Both the position numbers and the translations under genes were made by a program. The notes below the pieces were generated by a model. It was not told the origin of the DNA, made no database searches, and saw only the letters and a list, made by a program, of their open reading frames with translations. DNA of 22,991 nucleotides from JBDKTH01 sp964558295 (GTDB lineage: Bacteria > Planctomycetota > Planctomycetia > Pirellulales > Thermoguttaceae): contig CAZLDQ010000087.1 in NCBI GenBank assembly GCA_964558295.1, positions 1 to 22,991 on the forward strand. The letters are read 5' to 3'. Shown piece after piece: positions 14,678-22,426 of this stretch (its first letter is position 1; each line of letters starts with the position of its first letter).

Positions 14678-15460
14678 ATGTCTACTGCGCAGTATCTTGA
14701 GGATCTGTTTGGCTTGAATGGGCAAGTGGCGGTGGTGATCGGCGGGGCTGGTGTGTTGGGGTTCTCGCTGTGCCAGGGGCTGGCCCAGGCCGGAGCCCAT
14801 GTGGTCGTTGCCGATATTAGTGAAGAACGATGCCAGGCACGTGTCGATGAGTTGGGCAAGTTCGGTAAGGCAAGCTACGGCCTGGTTGACGTGACCTCCC
14901 GCAAGTCGCTTGAAGCACTGCTCAGCAAGACGCTGGAGATCAAGGGCCGGGTTGAGATCCTCGTCAACTGTGCAGGGGTTAATGCGGGCAACGATTTTCT
15001 CGATGCGAGCGAAGCCGACTGGGATCGGATCATGGCGATTAACCTGAAGGCCGTGTTCTTGGCCTGCCAAGTCTTTGGCCGGCACATGGTCGAAGCTGGC
15101 GGCGGCTCGATTCTCAACATTGGGAGTGTCACCTCGATCCGCCCGCTCTCCCGCGTATTCGCCTATGCGGCCTCCAAGGCCGGCGTGGTCAATCTGACCC
15201 GTAACATCGCTCAGGATTTTGGGACCAAAGGGGTCCGGGTCAATGCGATCTGCCCCGGCTTCTTCCCTGCCGAGCAGAACCGAAAGCTGTTAGACGAGAC
15301 ACGTGTGGATAACATCATGCGCCACACGCCAATGCGCCGTTTCGGTGAGCCGGAAGAACTGATTGGCGCTGCCCTGTTGCTGCTCTCGCCCAAGGCGGGC
15401 AGCTACATGACCGGCTCGATTGTGAGCGTCGATGGTGGCTTTACCGCGGCATGGTTCTGA
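14678..15460 (+). CDS. SDR-family oxidoreductase, probably acting on a sugar acid (fructuronate reductase/gluconate dehydrogenase type)
   Basis: This is a 260-aa classical short-chain dehydrogenase. GGAGVLG (22-28) is the nucleotide-binding glycine motif, NCAG (97-100) follows strand 4, and Ser150, Tyr163 and Lys167 (IGSVTS, AYAASK) form the catalytic set. ICPGFFPAEQNRKLL (191-205) and HTPMRRFGEPEEL (216-228) resemble the SDR group annotated as D-mannonate/fructuronate oxidoreductase (YjmF-like) or gluconate 5-dehydrogenase. Asp46 at the end of strand 2 (VVVADIS) favours NAD over NADP. The ATG at 14678 is chosen because GGGAG precedes it and it matches the family N-terminus. Its place between gnd and zwf fits a role in feeding or draining hexonates, but the substrate is an inference. 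Confidence 0.85.
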   Translation: MSTAQYLEDLFGLNGQVAVVIGGAGVLGFSLCQGLAQAGAHVVVADISEERCQARVDELGKFGKASYGLVDVTSRKSLEALLSKTLEIKGRVEILVNCAGVNAGNDFLDASEADWDRIMAINLKAVFLACQVFGRHMVEAGGGSILNIGSVTSIRPLSRVFAYAASKAGVVNLTRNIAQDFGTKGVRVNAICPGFFPAEQNRKLLDETRVDNIMRHTPMRRFGEPEELIGAALLLLSPKAGSYMTGSIVSVDGGFTAAWF

Positions 15461-15507
15461 CCGTCGGACGGTTGCTTGCTTTCCAAATAGACGCATTGCG
15501 GCCGGGC

Positions 15508-15535
15508 TTGCCTGCTGTGGGCGCGGGAATAAAAT
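15508..15535 (+). promoter_or_regulatory. Possible promoter of zwf
   Basis: TTGCCT (15508-15513), a 16-nt spacer and TAAAAT (15530-15535) lie 75 nt upstream of the zwf start. The -10 is good and the -35 weak, so zwf may be transcribed both from this site and by read-through from the SDR gene. Confidence 0.35.
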
Positions 15536-15610
15536 GGGGCACTCCGTGCGACGGCGGGAACGTTCGGCCGTGACGTATTCTTTGGCCCCCCAGTTCCAAC
15601 AGAGGGGACA

Positions 15611-17065
15611 ATGTCTCAGACGATCGTCATTTTTGGCGCTTCGGGTGACCTGACCAGCCGCAAGCTGGTACCGGCGCTTTATGAGTTGTTCCGGAAACGT
15701 CGCCTGCCGGAGAAGACGCGAATTGTGGGAGTTTCCCGGACGGCGTTCAGCCACGCTGCCTGGCAAGAGAAGCTTGCCAAGTCGACGGCTCAGTTTGTCG
15801 GAACCGATTTCGACAGTGCGGCCTGGGAGGGCTTCGCGCCGCTGCTTCATTATCAGCCAGGGGACATTGAGTCCCCAGAAGACTTTCATACACTTGCCCA
15901 GTTTCTCGACAAACTGGAAGGAGAGGCGGGGGCAACGCGGATCTACTATCTGGCCACTGCTCCGCGGTTTTATGAGCCGGCTATTGTCCAATTGGGGGCT
16001 TCGGGGCTGGCGTCGGAGGAACGCGGGGAACGTCGGATCGTCATCGAAAAGCCCTTTGGCAGCGATTTGGCCAGTGCCCGGCGACTCAACGAGACCTTGC
16101 ATCAGGTGGTTGCTGAAAGACAGGTCTATCGCATCGATCACTACTTGGGTAAAGAAACGGTCCAAAACGTGTTGGTGTTGCGGTTCGCCAATACGATTTT
16201 CGAGCCGATCTGGAATCGCAATTACATTGATCACATTCAGATTACGGCCGCCGAACAAGTGGCCGTGGGGCACCGCGCCGGCTATTACGAAGGAGCCGGG
16301 GTGTTGCTCGATATGTTCCAGAACCATTTGCTGCAACTACTGACTCTGACGGCCATGGAAGCCCCGGTTCGCTTCGAAGCCGACGTGGTACGCGACGAAA
16401 AGGTCAAGGTCCTCCGTGCGATTCGTCCACTTGGGCCAAAGCGGGTGGCAAGCGACACGATCCGCGGTCAGTATCGCAAGTATCGCGACGAACCGAATGT
16501 GGCTTTTGATAGTCAGACTGCCACGTTTGGCGTGGTGAAGCTCCATGTGGACAACTGGCGGTGGCAGGGCGTCCCCTTCTATCTGCGGACAGGCAAAGCA
16601 ATGTCTTGCGCGACCACGCAGATTGTGATCCAGTTTCGCGAACCGCCGCACATGCTGTTTCCTGAGAATGCCAAGAGCAAACGCGAGGCGAACCGTCTGG
16701 TCGTGCAGATCCAACCGGCGGAAGGGATCCAATTGCATTTTCAGACGAAAGTCCCGGATGCGGGGGTACAACTCCGATTGACGGACTTGAACTTCCGCTT
16801 CCGTGACCGATTCACCGGCACAATGCCCGACGCATACCAGAGGCTCCTGTTGGACGTGATGCAGGGGGATGCGAGCCTGTGTGCACGGGCTGACGCGGTG
16901 GAGGTGGCCTGGGGACTCATCGACCCGATCGCGGCCGCCTGGAAAAACCCGGGGTTGCCGGAGTTGGCCCTATACGAATCCGGCGGCTGGGGGCCTCCCG
17001 TGTCCGGCGAATGGATGCAACGCCAGGGACGCCAGTGGTTCGATGTTTGCCCGGTGCTGGAGTAA
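15611..17065 (+). CDS. zwf: Glucose-6-phosphate 1-dehydrogenase
   Basis: This 484-aa enzyme oxidises glucose 6-phosphate to 6-phosphogluconolactone and yields NADPH, the first step of the oxidative pentose phosphate pathway. GASGDLTSRKL (9-19) is the dinucleotide-binding loop, EKPFG (146-150) and RIDHYLGKE (174-182) are the family signatures for cofactor and substrate binding, and His239 in QNHLLQ is the expected catalytic base. The usual RDM before that motif reads LDM here (GVLLDMFQNH), a small deviation. AGAGGGGACA precedes the ATG at 15611. The product's lactonase gene (pgl) is not in the window; gnd, two steps on, is 1 kb upstream. The TAA stop is also the first base pair of the large inverted-repeat structure that follows. 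Confidence 0.97.
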   Translation: MSQTIVIFGASGDLTSRKLVPALYELFRKRRLPEKTRIVGVSRTAFSHAAWQEKLAKSTAQFVGTDFDSAAWEGFAPLLHYQPGDIESPEDFHTLAQFLDKLEGEAGATRIYYLATAPRFYEPAIVQLGASGLASEERGERRIVIEKPFGSDLASARRLNETLHQVVAERQVYRIDHYLGKETVQNVLVLRFANTIFEPIWNRNYIDHIQITAAEQVAVGHRAGYYEGAGVLLDMFQNHLLQLLTLTAMEAPVRFEADVVRDEKVKVLRAIRPLGPKRVASDTIRGQYRKYRDEPNVAFDSQTATFGVVKLHVDNWRWQGVPFYLRTGKAMSCATTQIVIQFREPPHMLFPENAKSKREANRLVVQIQPAEGIQLHFQTKVPDAGVQLRLTDLNFRFRDRFTGTMPDAYQRLLLDVMQGDASLCARADAVEVAWGLIDPIAAAWKNPGLPELALYESGGWGPPVSGEWMQRQGRQWFDVCPVLE

Positions 17066-17326
17066 GGGGCGACCGAAGAGCAACTTCCGCGTTTGGCCTA
17101 CGGGAAAAGAGAATCCGCGAAGAGTCCCTTTTTGGGGTGAAGGAGCTTCAAAGATGAGCGGATTCTCTTTTCCCGCGTCAAGCGAAGGCATCGCTATGGA
17201 CAGGACTAAGCCTGCTATCCTAGAACTGGAGGGACTGCCACTAGATCGCTGACCGTGTTTCCGTTTTTCTGAAGGCAGTCCCTCGATTGGTAGGCCAAAC
17301 ACGGAAGTTGTTCTTCGGTCCCCCCT
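17065..17326. repeat. Large nested inverted-repeat element (candidate structured RNA or MITE-like element)
   Basis: Arms at 17071-17101 and 17290-17320 are complementary over 31 nt with two mismatches, one of which is a G-U pair in a plus-strand RNA. Beyond one further mismatch the pairing continues into GGGG/CCCC and an A-T pair (17065-17069 with 17322-17326). Enclosed are a perfect 17-bp hairpin (17102-17118 with 17158-17174), whose loop contains a small TGAAG/CTTCA hairpin (17138-17150); AGCGA/TCGCT (17181-17195); CAGG/CCTG (17201-17214); and a perfect 11-bp hairpin, GAGGGACTGCC/GGCAGTCCCTC (17229-17239 with 17274-17284). The result is a long closing stem over a multibranch junction. It fills the whole zwf-dus gap. 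There is no coding sequence, no clear target-site duplication and no second copy in the window. Confidence 0.85.
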
Positions 17327-17345
17327 CACGACACTTCGACAAGTC

Positions 17346-18416
17346 ATGATTCCGCCGCGCCCTGCGTTTTATCTCGGTTCAATTCCCGTCGACTTTCCTG
17401 TCGTCTTGGCTGCGCTGAGCGGCTATAGCGACTGGCCTACGCGGGTCATTTCCCGGCGACTGGGGGCGGGTTACGTGATGTGCGAGGTCTTGCTCGATCA
17501 GTTCGTCCTGAGCGTGACCAAAGGCAACAAGGCCAAGCGTTTCTTGCGGGTGAGTGACGAGGAGCATCCGGTGGGGGCTCAGTTGATGGGGGCCGAACCG
17601 GAGATGTTCCCGCCAGCGGCTCTGAAACTCGTGGAGGCTGGGTTCGACTGGATCGACATCAATTTTGGCTGCCCGGTGAAAAAAGTCTTGGGCCGCTGCC
17701 GGGGCGGCTATCTGTTGAGCCAACCGAAGACGGCCCTGGAGATCATCAGCCGGGTTCGCGAAACCTTGCCGGCGGAGATGCCGCTGACGCTCAAGATGCG
17801 CCGCGGCATGGACGACGACTCGGAGAGTCTTGACAACTTTTACACAATCTTTGATGGGGCGCTTGCCCGCGGCGTGGCGGCGATCACCGTGCATGGACGG
17901 ACTGTGCGCCAGCGGTACGAAGGTCGCAGCTCATGGACGTTCCTCCGCGAGGTGAAAAGGCATGCCGGTTCTCGGGTGATTCTAGGCAGTGGTGACTTGT
18001 TCACGGCACAGGCCTGTTTGGACATGATGGCCCTGACCGGCGTTGATGGCGTTACGGCGGCCCGCGGTGCGATCGGCAATCCCTGGATTTTCCAGCAGGC
18101 ACGGGCCCTGGCGGCCGGGCTGCCACTCCCCCCTCCGCCGAGTCTGTTTGAACAACGGGAGGTAATTGCCGAGCACTACCGTTTGGCTGAGCAGATTTAT
18201 GGGCCAGTGCGTGTGGGGAGTGTGATGCGGAAAATTGGCATCAAATACGCGCAACTCCACCCCCAGGCAACAGAGGTTCGTGACGCCTTTGTGCGCGTGC
18301 GCCATCCGGGGCAGTGGGGGGATGTGCTTCGCCAGTGGTATGCCGAGGATTTGCCCGGCTGCTATCCGCCAAATCCCCATGGCGATTTGTTTGACGCTGG
18401 GGCTGAATCGACCTAG
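17346..18416 (+). CDS. dus: tRNA-dihydrouridine synthase (Dus family)
   Basis: This is a 356-aa FMN-dependent enzyme that reduces uridines in tRNA to dihydrouridine. The N-terminal TIM barrel begins PVVLAALSGYSDWPTR, the usual flavin-binding strand, followed by the conserved MCEV and PVGAQLMG. DINFGCPVKKV (104-114) carries the catalytic Cys109. LKMRRGMDD, ITVHGRTVRQRYEG and SGDLFT supply flavin and substrate contacts, and TAARGAIGNPWIF closes the phosphate-binding end. The C-terminal helical part (YRLAEQIYGP onward) is the tRNA-binding domain. It is DusB-like in its motifs, but the subclass is not certain. The ribosome site before the ATG at 17346 is poor, and the start lies only 19 nt beyond the large inverted-repeat element, which may therefore influence its expression. 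Confidence 0.94.
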   Translation: MIPPRPAFYLGSIPVDFPVVLAALSGYSDWPTRVISRRLGAGYVMCEVLLDQFVLSVTKGNKAKRFLRVSDEEHPVGAQLMGAEPEMFPPAALKLVEAGFDWIDINFGCPVKKVLGRCRGGYLLSQPKTALEIISRVRETLPAEMPLTLKMRRGMDDDSESLDNFYTIFDGALARGVAAITVHGRTVRQRYEGRSSWTFLREVKRHAGSRVILGSGDLFTAQACLDMMALTGVDGVTAARGAIGNPWIFQQARALAAGLPLPPPPSLFEQREVIAEHYRLAEQIYGPVRVGSVMRKIGIKYAQLHPQATEVRDAFVRVRHPGQWGDVLRQWYAEDLPGCYPPNPHGDLFDAGAEST

Positions 18417-18510
18417 CTTTCCTATTGGGCAGACACGTTGGGGTTCAAGGCTGTCGGTTGACGCCCCCTGCCAGCGCCCGATCAACCCTCCGTCTTGGGC
18501 CTGAGGTTTT

Positions 18511-18554
18511 CTTCCTTCATGGTGACGAAGGAAGCACGTCCTTTTTCTTTTCTC
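18511..18554 (+). terminator. Possible terminator after dus
   Basis: CTTCCTTC (18511-18518) and GAAGGAAG (18527-18534) form a perfect 8-bp stem with an 8-nt loop. A T-rich run (18539-18554) begins a few nt later, which is further than ideal. It lies 94 nt after the dus stop and directly before the ribosome site of the next gene, so it could also act as a leader hairpin. Confidence 0.45.
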
Positions 18555-18569
18555 TGGGAGGGTACTGCG

Positions 18570-19220
18570 ATGAGCTCGGTTGCTCATGGTCTGCGCAGAT
18601 GGCGCGTTCGCTGGTTGTTGGCACTGATCGTCTTGGGCTTGGTGGCGAGTGCGGCGCGGGGGCAGACTGCCACGGTGGTTCGGGTGGAAGAAGACTGGGA
18701 GATGGTCGTGGCCACTCCCGATACGGCCACCGATGCACCTCAAATCACTTGCATGATTTCTCCGGTGGGGGCGGTCGGGGGACTCTATGCCGCTTTCGAA
18801 TTGAACCACCGGAGTCTTCCCTCTTATCAGCCGGGCGGATTACAGCTGCAAATCTGGAACGGTGAGACATCGATCCTGCAACGCACAGCGCCGACTAGCT
18901 CGCTGTTGAATACCCCCGGGGAGACAGTTGCCTGGACCCAGGCCATGTCCCTTAGCGGCGGCAATCTGGTCTTCGAGGTCCTCCACGGTCGTTCCACGAC
19001 CTGGGGCTACTTCGGCGGGGTGGGGTACCTCCAGGCGGTCATTCCTTCGCCCGTGACCGATCTCCGTGGTTACCGCCCGGAAGTGTCCGTTCAAAACTCC
19101 AGCGTTGGTTTTGCGGGCAACCGCGTTCAGTCGCTGGTGCTTAAACGGGTTCGCTATTTCACTAGCGATGGACACGTTTGGACGGACGACACGCCACGTA
19201 TCGTGCACGAGCAACCGTGA
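18570..19220 (+). CDS. Secreted protein of unknown function, upstream of the TadG-like gene
   Basis: This is a 216-aa protein. Its signal peptide has basic residues (RRWRVRW), a hydrophobic core (LLALIVLGLVA) and a cleavage site near ARG/QTA at about residue 31. TGGGAGGG precedes the ATG at 18570. The mature protein is beta-rich, with two notable stretches, WEMVVATPDTATDAPQITC and EVLHGRSTTWGYFGG, and ends in HVWTDDTPRIVHEQP. No enzyme motif is visible. The TadG-like gene starts 43 nt later on the same strand, so the two probably form an operon, and the protein may take part in the same exported structure. I do not recognise the family. Confidence 0.75.
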   Translation: MSSVAHGLRRWRVRWLLALIVLGLVASAARGQTATVVRVEEDWEMVVATPDTATDAPQITCMISPVGAVGGLYAAFELNHRSLPSYQPGGLQLQIWNGETSILQRTAPTSSLLNTPGETVAWTQAMSLSGGNLVFEVLHGRSTTWGYFGGVGYLQAVIPSPVTDLRGYRPEVSVQNSSVGFAGNRVQSLVLKRVRYFTSDGHVWTDDTPRIVHEQP

Positions 19221-19263
19221 ACGTGACGTTGGTACCAGAGGTCTGGTTGAAGGAAACCATGCG

Positions 19264-20403
19264 ATGAGACACATATCTGATCCCTCCTGTCGTTCTGGAA
19301 ACATCCTCGTCATAACCCTGTTGATGATGGTCAGCTTCATTGCGCTGCTGGCCTTCTCCGTTGATCTCGGATATCTCTACATCGTCAACACCGAAATCCA
19401 GCGATCGGCCGATGCAGCCGCCATGTCGGCGGCGTGGGAACTACTTGAAGGGCAGGCCGCGCCGAACAGCACGCCCCAGATCGCTATGGCCGATGCGCAG
19501 ACTTCCGCCAGGCTATATACGTGTCTCAATCGGGTTGGAGGCATCGCTCCGACCTTGGGGACCGACGATCTGCAGATTGGACAACTGGTCAACATTCGTG
19601 ACCCCGCCACTCCCTGGATATATGATGATCCAAGCCGTTTCAACGCCGTGCGTGTTCGCGTGTGCCGGACGGCGGAGCAGAATCAGGAGGTCCCCTTTTT
19701 CTTTGCTCGGGCTTTAGGTTTCACCAGTCTACCCATGGCTGGAGACGCCACCGCCGTGTTTGTCAATAACTTTCGCGGCTTCCATATCCCCTCGGATCGG
19801 TCGAACGTCGATTTGCTCCCCTTTGCCTTGGATAAGGAGACATGGGATGGCTTGCTGCAGGGGACTGGGAGCGACAACTGGACTTGGGATGCGGAACACC
19901 AGCAGGTGGTTGCCGGAGCGGACGGTATCCTTGAGATCAACCTCTATCCTCAAGGAACTGGTTCGCCCGGCAACCGCGGCACTGTGGATATCGGTAGCAA
20001 TAACAACAGTACGGCGGACATTGCCCGGCAGATTCTCAATGGGATCAGCCCGGTTGACTTGTCGTATCATGGTGGCAAGCTTGAGTTCGACGTGAATGGT
20101 GAGTTGACGCTCAACGGAGACACGGGCCTCAGCGCAGGCGTCAAGGATGAATTGGAGGCCATTCGAGGCCAGCCCCGCATTATCCCGATCTTCCGTGAGG
20201 TGATCGGGCCGGGAAACAATGCGATCTACACGATCGTACAGTTTGCCGGTATTCGCATCCTTGATGTGAAGTTGACGGGCAAGAATTCCAGCAAGCGGGT
20301 CATCATCCAGCCGGCCAACGTGATCGTACGAGGCGGCATTCCCACCACGCAACCGGGAACCACCAGCCACTATGTCTATTCCCCGGTTTGGTTGATCCGC
20401 TGA
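19264..20403 (+). CDS. TadG-like protein (Flp pilus-assembly TadE/G-like family)
   Basis: This is a 379-aa protein. The start SGNILVITLLMMVSFIALLA (11-30) is the single N-terminal membrane helix of TadG-like proteins, followed by the family pattern VDLGYLYIVNTEIQRSADAA (33-52) and AMSAAWELLEG. The remaining 300 residues are extracytoplasmic: a segment with DPSRFNAVRVRVCRT and PFFFARALG, typical of these proteins, then a Gly/Asn-rich beta region. AAGGA nine nt upstream selects the ATG at 19264; another ATG at 19259 is out of frame. TadG proteins are linked to tight-adherence (Flp) pili, but no tadA, tadB, tadC or flp gene is in the window. In planctomycetes such genes are often scattered. Confidence 0.85.
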   Translation: MRHISDPSCRSGNILVITLLMMVSFIALLAFSVDLGYLYIVNTEIQRSADAAAMSAAWELLEGQAAPNSTPQIAMADAQTSARLYTCLNRVGGIAPTLGTDDLQIGQLVNIRDPATPWIYDDPSRFNAVRVRVCRTAEQNQEVPFFFARALGFTSLPMAGDATAVFVNNFRGFHIPSDRSNVDLLPFALDKETWDGLLQGTGSDNWTWDAEHQQVVAGADGILEINLYPQGTGSPGNRGTVDIGSNNNSTADIARQILNGISPVDLSYHGGKLEFDVNGELTLNGDTGLSAGVKDELEAIRGQPRIIPIFREVIGPGNNAIYTIVQFAGIRILDVKLTGKNSSKRVIIQPANVIVRGGIPTTQPGTTSHYVYSPVWLIR

Positions 20404-20828
20404 GTGGCGTCATCGTCTTGCTGACTCCCGGTGGCCGGTCCCGCCAGCGGCAACCGGGAGCGCAGACGATGACCCTCAGGAATGGTTAAACGCCCCACCT
20501 CTCAAAGAGCCGAGCAATACCCACTTCCCATTGGAGGGTATGCCACAGGCTCCTTTTAGCGAGAAACGTGGGCTAGAAATTGGGCCAGCCGATCGGTTAG
20601 ACTCCTCGATGGCGAAGAACCCCTTCGCGGTATTCGTTGTTTGACAATCCGATTGACCGGCTAGAACAAGGAGGACCAAGCTTCACACACATCCCATGCT
20701 TGGGTGAGTATTACCCCCCCTGCAGAGTCTTTTTCCGAGATAGAAAACACCATTTGTTGATGAAACTCGCGTCTGTGGGGGCGTGTCTCGCGGCTTCGAA
20801 GATCTCCAAACATCGCTGGTCTTGTTTG
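20404..20828. other. Gene-free region with hairpins and an orphan promoter-like segment
   Basis: A hairpin with perfect 8-bp arms CTCCCGGT/ACCGGGAG (20425-20460) follows the TadG-like gene but lacks a T tract. A second hairpin GCGAAG/CTTCGC is at 20612-20628. At 20641 a perfect TTGACA is followed 15 nt later by TAGAAC (20662-20667) and at once by AAGGAGG (20668-20674), yet no start codon follows at the proper distance and no protein-like ORF begins there. No terminator for the convergent queG gene was found. Confidence 0.5.
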
Positions 20829-21953
20829 TCAGAACCCTTTGAGGGCCGCGAGAACCTCGGCGGCGACTTCTTCGTCTGTTTCGATGGCCTGCCGTTGCCG
20901 AAGTGATTCGGTGGCCTTGGGGTTTGCCTGTCGCCCCAAGGCCCAGGCGCAGGCCGCTCGCACCAGCGGTTCGGGGTCGTTCAATCCGTGCTGGAGGGCG
21001 GCCAGGGACGCTTCGTTTGGACGGTTTCCCAAGGCTATCGCCGCATTGCGCAACAGGCCGCGGCGACGCGGACGCCACAGGGGCGTGTGGCGGAAACGCT
21101 TGCGGAATGCCTGCTCGTCGAGATAGAACAGCTCGGCCAAGTCCATGGGGTTATTGCCGGCCTGCGGTTGAAACGACTCGTCGACACGGCTCGCAGTCCG
21201 CTGGTTCCAAGGGCAGACATCCTGGCAGACATCGCAGCCGAAGACCCACTGGCCTTGAGCCTCTCGCAGTTCCCGGGGGATGTGATCTCGCAGTTCGATT
21301 GTGAGATAGCTCAGGCAGCGGCTCGCGTCGAGTTGATACGGGGCTATCAGGGCACCCGTGGGGCAGGCATCGAGACAAGCCCGGCAGGTACCGCAATGGC
21401 TGCTTTCGAACGGCTGGTCGTAGACGAGTTCTTCGCTGGTCAGTATCGCGGCCAGGAAGAACCAGCTTCCCAGCCGCTTGTTCAGCAGCATCGTGTTTTT
21501 GCCGATCCATCCGAGGCCAGCCAATTGGGCGAATTCCCTCTCCAAGAGCGGCGCTGTATCGACGACGCCACGTACATGGGCCTCTGGCCTCCATTGTTGG
21601 TGCAATTCGATCAGTTTAGCCAGACGCTGGTGGATCAGGTCGTGATAGTCAATTCCCCAGGCGTAACGTGACACTCTCCCCTGTCCTGCGGCCGGCTCTG
21701 CCGGCTCTTCAGTGCAATAGCTTGTGGCCAACAGGACTAGGCTGCGTACTCCGGCTAGCACATGCCGCGGATGCTCGTAAGCCTCCTTCCGGTCGGCCAG
21801 ATAACGCATTTGACCCGCATAGCCCGCCTCCAGCCACTGCTGAAACTGTTTCAAGTGTGGGGGGGCGGTTGCCAAGCAGACGCCGGTTAGGGCGAATCCC
21901 AGACGCTGGGCTTCCTGTCTGAGGGTCTCCGTAAACGCGGCAGCACCAAGCAT
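20829..21953 (-). CDS. queG: Epoxyqueuosine reductase
   Basis: This 374-aa enzyme catalyses the last step of queuosine synthesis, reducing epoxyqueuosine in tRNA with cobalamin and two 4Fe-4S clusters. VVDTAPLLEREFAQLAGLG (130-148) is the family core with the proposed catalytic Asp132; GWIGKNTMLL follows. Cluster cysteines are in CGTCRACLDACPTGA (187-201) and CDVCQDVCPWN (240-250), with Cys213 nearby. The C-terminal part (about 295-374) has HEAT-like repeats, NAAIALGNRPNEASLAALQ and RAACAWALGRQANPKATES, which bind the tRNA anticodon stem in this family. The ATG at 21953 gives a normal N-terminus; its ribosome site is weak. The other queuosine genes (queA, tgt) are not in the window. Confidence 0.96.
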   Translation of the reverse strand: MLGAAAFTETLRQEAQRLGFALTGVCLATAPPHLKQFQQWLEAGYAGQMRYLADRKEAYEHPRHVLAGVRSLVLLATSYCTEEPAEPAAGQGRVSRYAWGIDYHDLIHQRLAKLIELHQQWRPEAHVRGVVDTAPLLEREFAQLAGLGWIGKNTMLLNKRLGSWFFLAAILTSEELVYDQPFESSHCGTCRACLDACPTGALIAPYQLDASRCLSYLTIELRDHIPRELREAQGQWVFGCDVCQDVCPWNQRTASRVDESFQPQAGNNPMDLAELFYLDEQAFRKRFRHTPLWRPRRRGLLRNAAIALGNRPNEASLAALQHGLNDPEPLVRAACAWALGRQANPKATESLRQRQAIETDEEVAAEVLAALKGF

Positions 21954-21964
21954 GAGCCAAGGCT

Positions 21965-21993
21965 TTGGAAAAGGGGGATGATTTGGTTACAAT
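21965..21993 (+). promoter_or_regulatory. Possible promoter for the small lipoprotein gene
   Basis: TTGGAA (21965-21970), a 17-nt spacer and TACAAT (21988-21993) form a plausible sigma-70-type promoter. It lies 12 nt upstream of the divergent queG start and about 65 nt before the lipoprotein ATG. Confidence 0.4.
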
Positions 21994-22057
21994 CAGGGGA
22001 TGGGGTGGGAAACCTTGTCTTGATTCTACCGGTCTAACCTGCGAGATACAGTCAGCG

Positions 22058-22261
22058 ATGCGAACGATTCTCGGCTTGATGTTGGGGGCTGTTTTGGCGG
22101 TTCAGGGGGGTTGTGGGCCGAGCGTGCCATACAACGAGCTAGGGACGATTATCAACGAGGTCCCGAAATTCGAGGAGACAGGGGAGCCTTACGAACTACC
22201 GCATGTCCCTGCCCCCCCCAACGTGGATCAGAAGGCTGCTAAGAAGCCGGCCGAGTTGTAG
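22058..22261 (+). CDS. Very small lipoprotein, 67 aa
   Basis: The N-terminus MRTILGLMLGAVLAVQGGCG is a short lipoprotein-type signal with Cys19 the probable anchor, though Gln at -3 makes the lipobox imperfect. The mature peptide of under 50 residues has a conserved-looking core, YNELGTIINEVPKFEETGEP, and a Pro/Lys tail. The ribosome site is weak. A hairpin terminator follows at 22324. I recall similar short lipoproteins with an ELG-x-V/I-x-x-E-V-P pattern in planctomycetes, but have no function for them. Confidence 0.65.
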   Translation: MRTILGLMLGAVLAVQGGCGPSVPYNELGTIINEVPKFEETGEPYELPHVPAPPNVDQKAAKKPAEL

Positions 22262-22323
22262 TTGTCGGCTGGAATGCACGCAGACAGACTGTGCTTCAGG
22301 AGGGGGGGCGTTGCCCTGCGTCG

Positions 22324-22347
22324 AATCGCTGCAATCGAGCGATTTTT
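22324..22347 (+). terminator. Rho-independent terminator
   Basis: AATCGCT (22324-22330) and AGCGATT (22338-22344) form a perfect 7-bp stem with a 7-nt loop. Five T residues run from 22343 to 22347. It lies 63 nt after the small lipoprotein stop. Confidence 0.55.
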
Positions 22348-22426
22348 CGCTTGCATCGCCAGCCAATCGAATTAGCCTGAAGCTCTGGACACTGTTGTTC
22401 CAGCTTTCTTGATGCAGGTGGCGACC

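Noticed and set aside
2742..20603. ATCGGTTAGACT present at both 2742-2753 and 20592-20603, with TTAGACT also at 2201
   Set aside because: A 12-nt match between two places in 23 kb is expected by chance many times over, and the flanks do not match.
20637..20906. 89-codon plus-strand ORF near the queG end
   Set aside because: Its start does not sit at the proper distance from the AAGGAGG, it overlaps queG in antisense, and it has no protein-like features.
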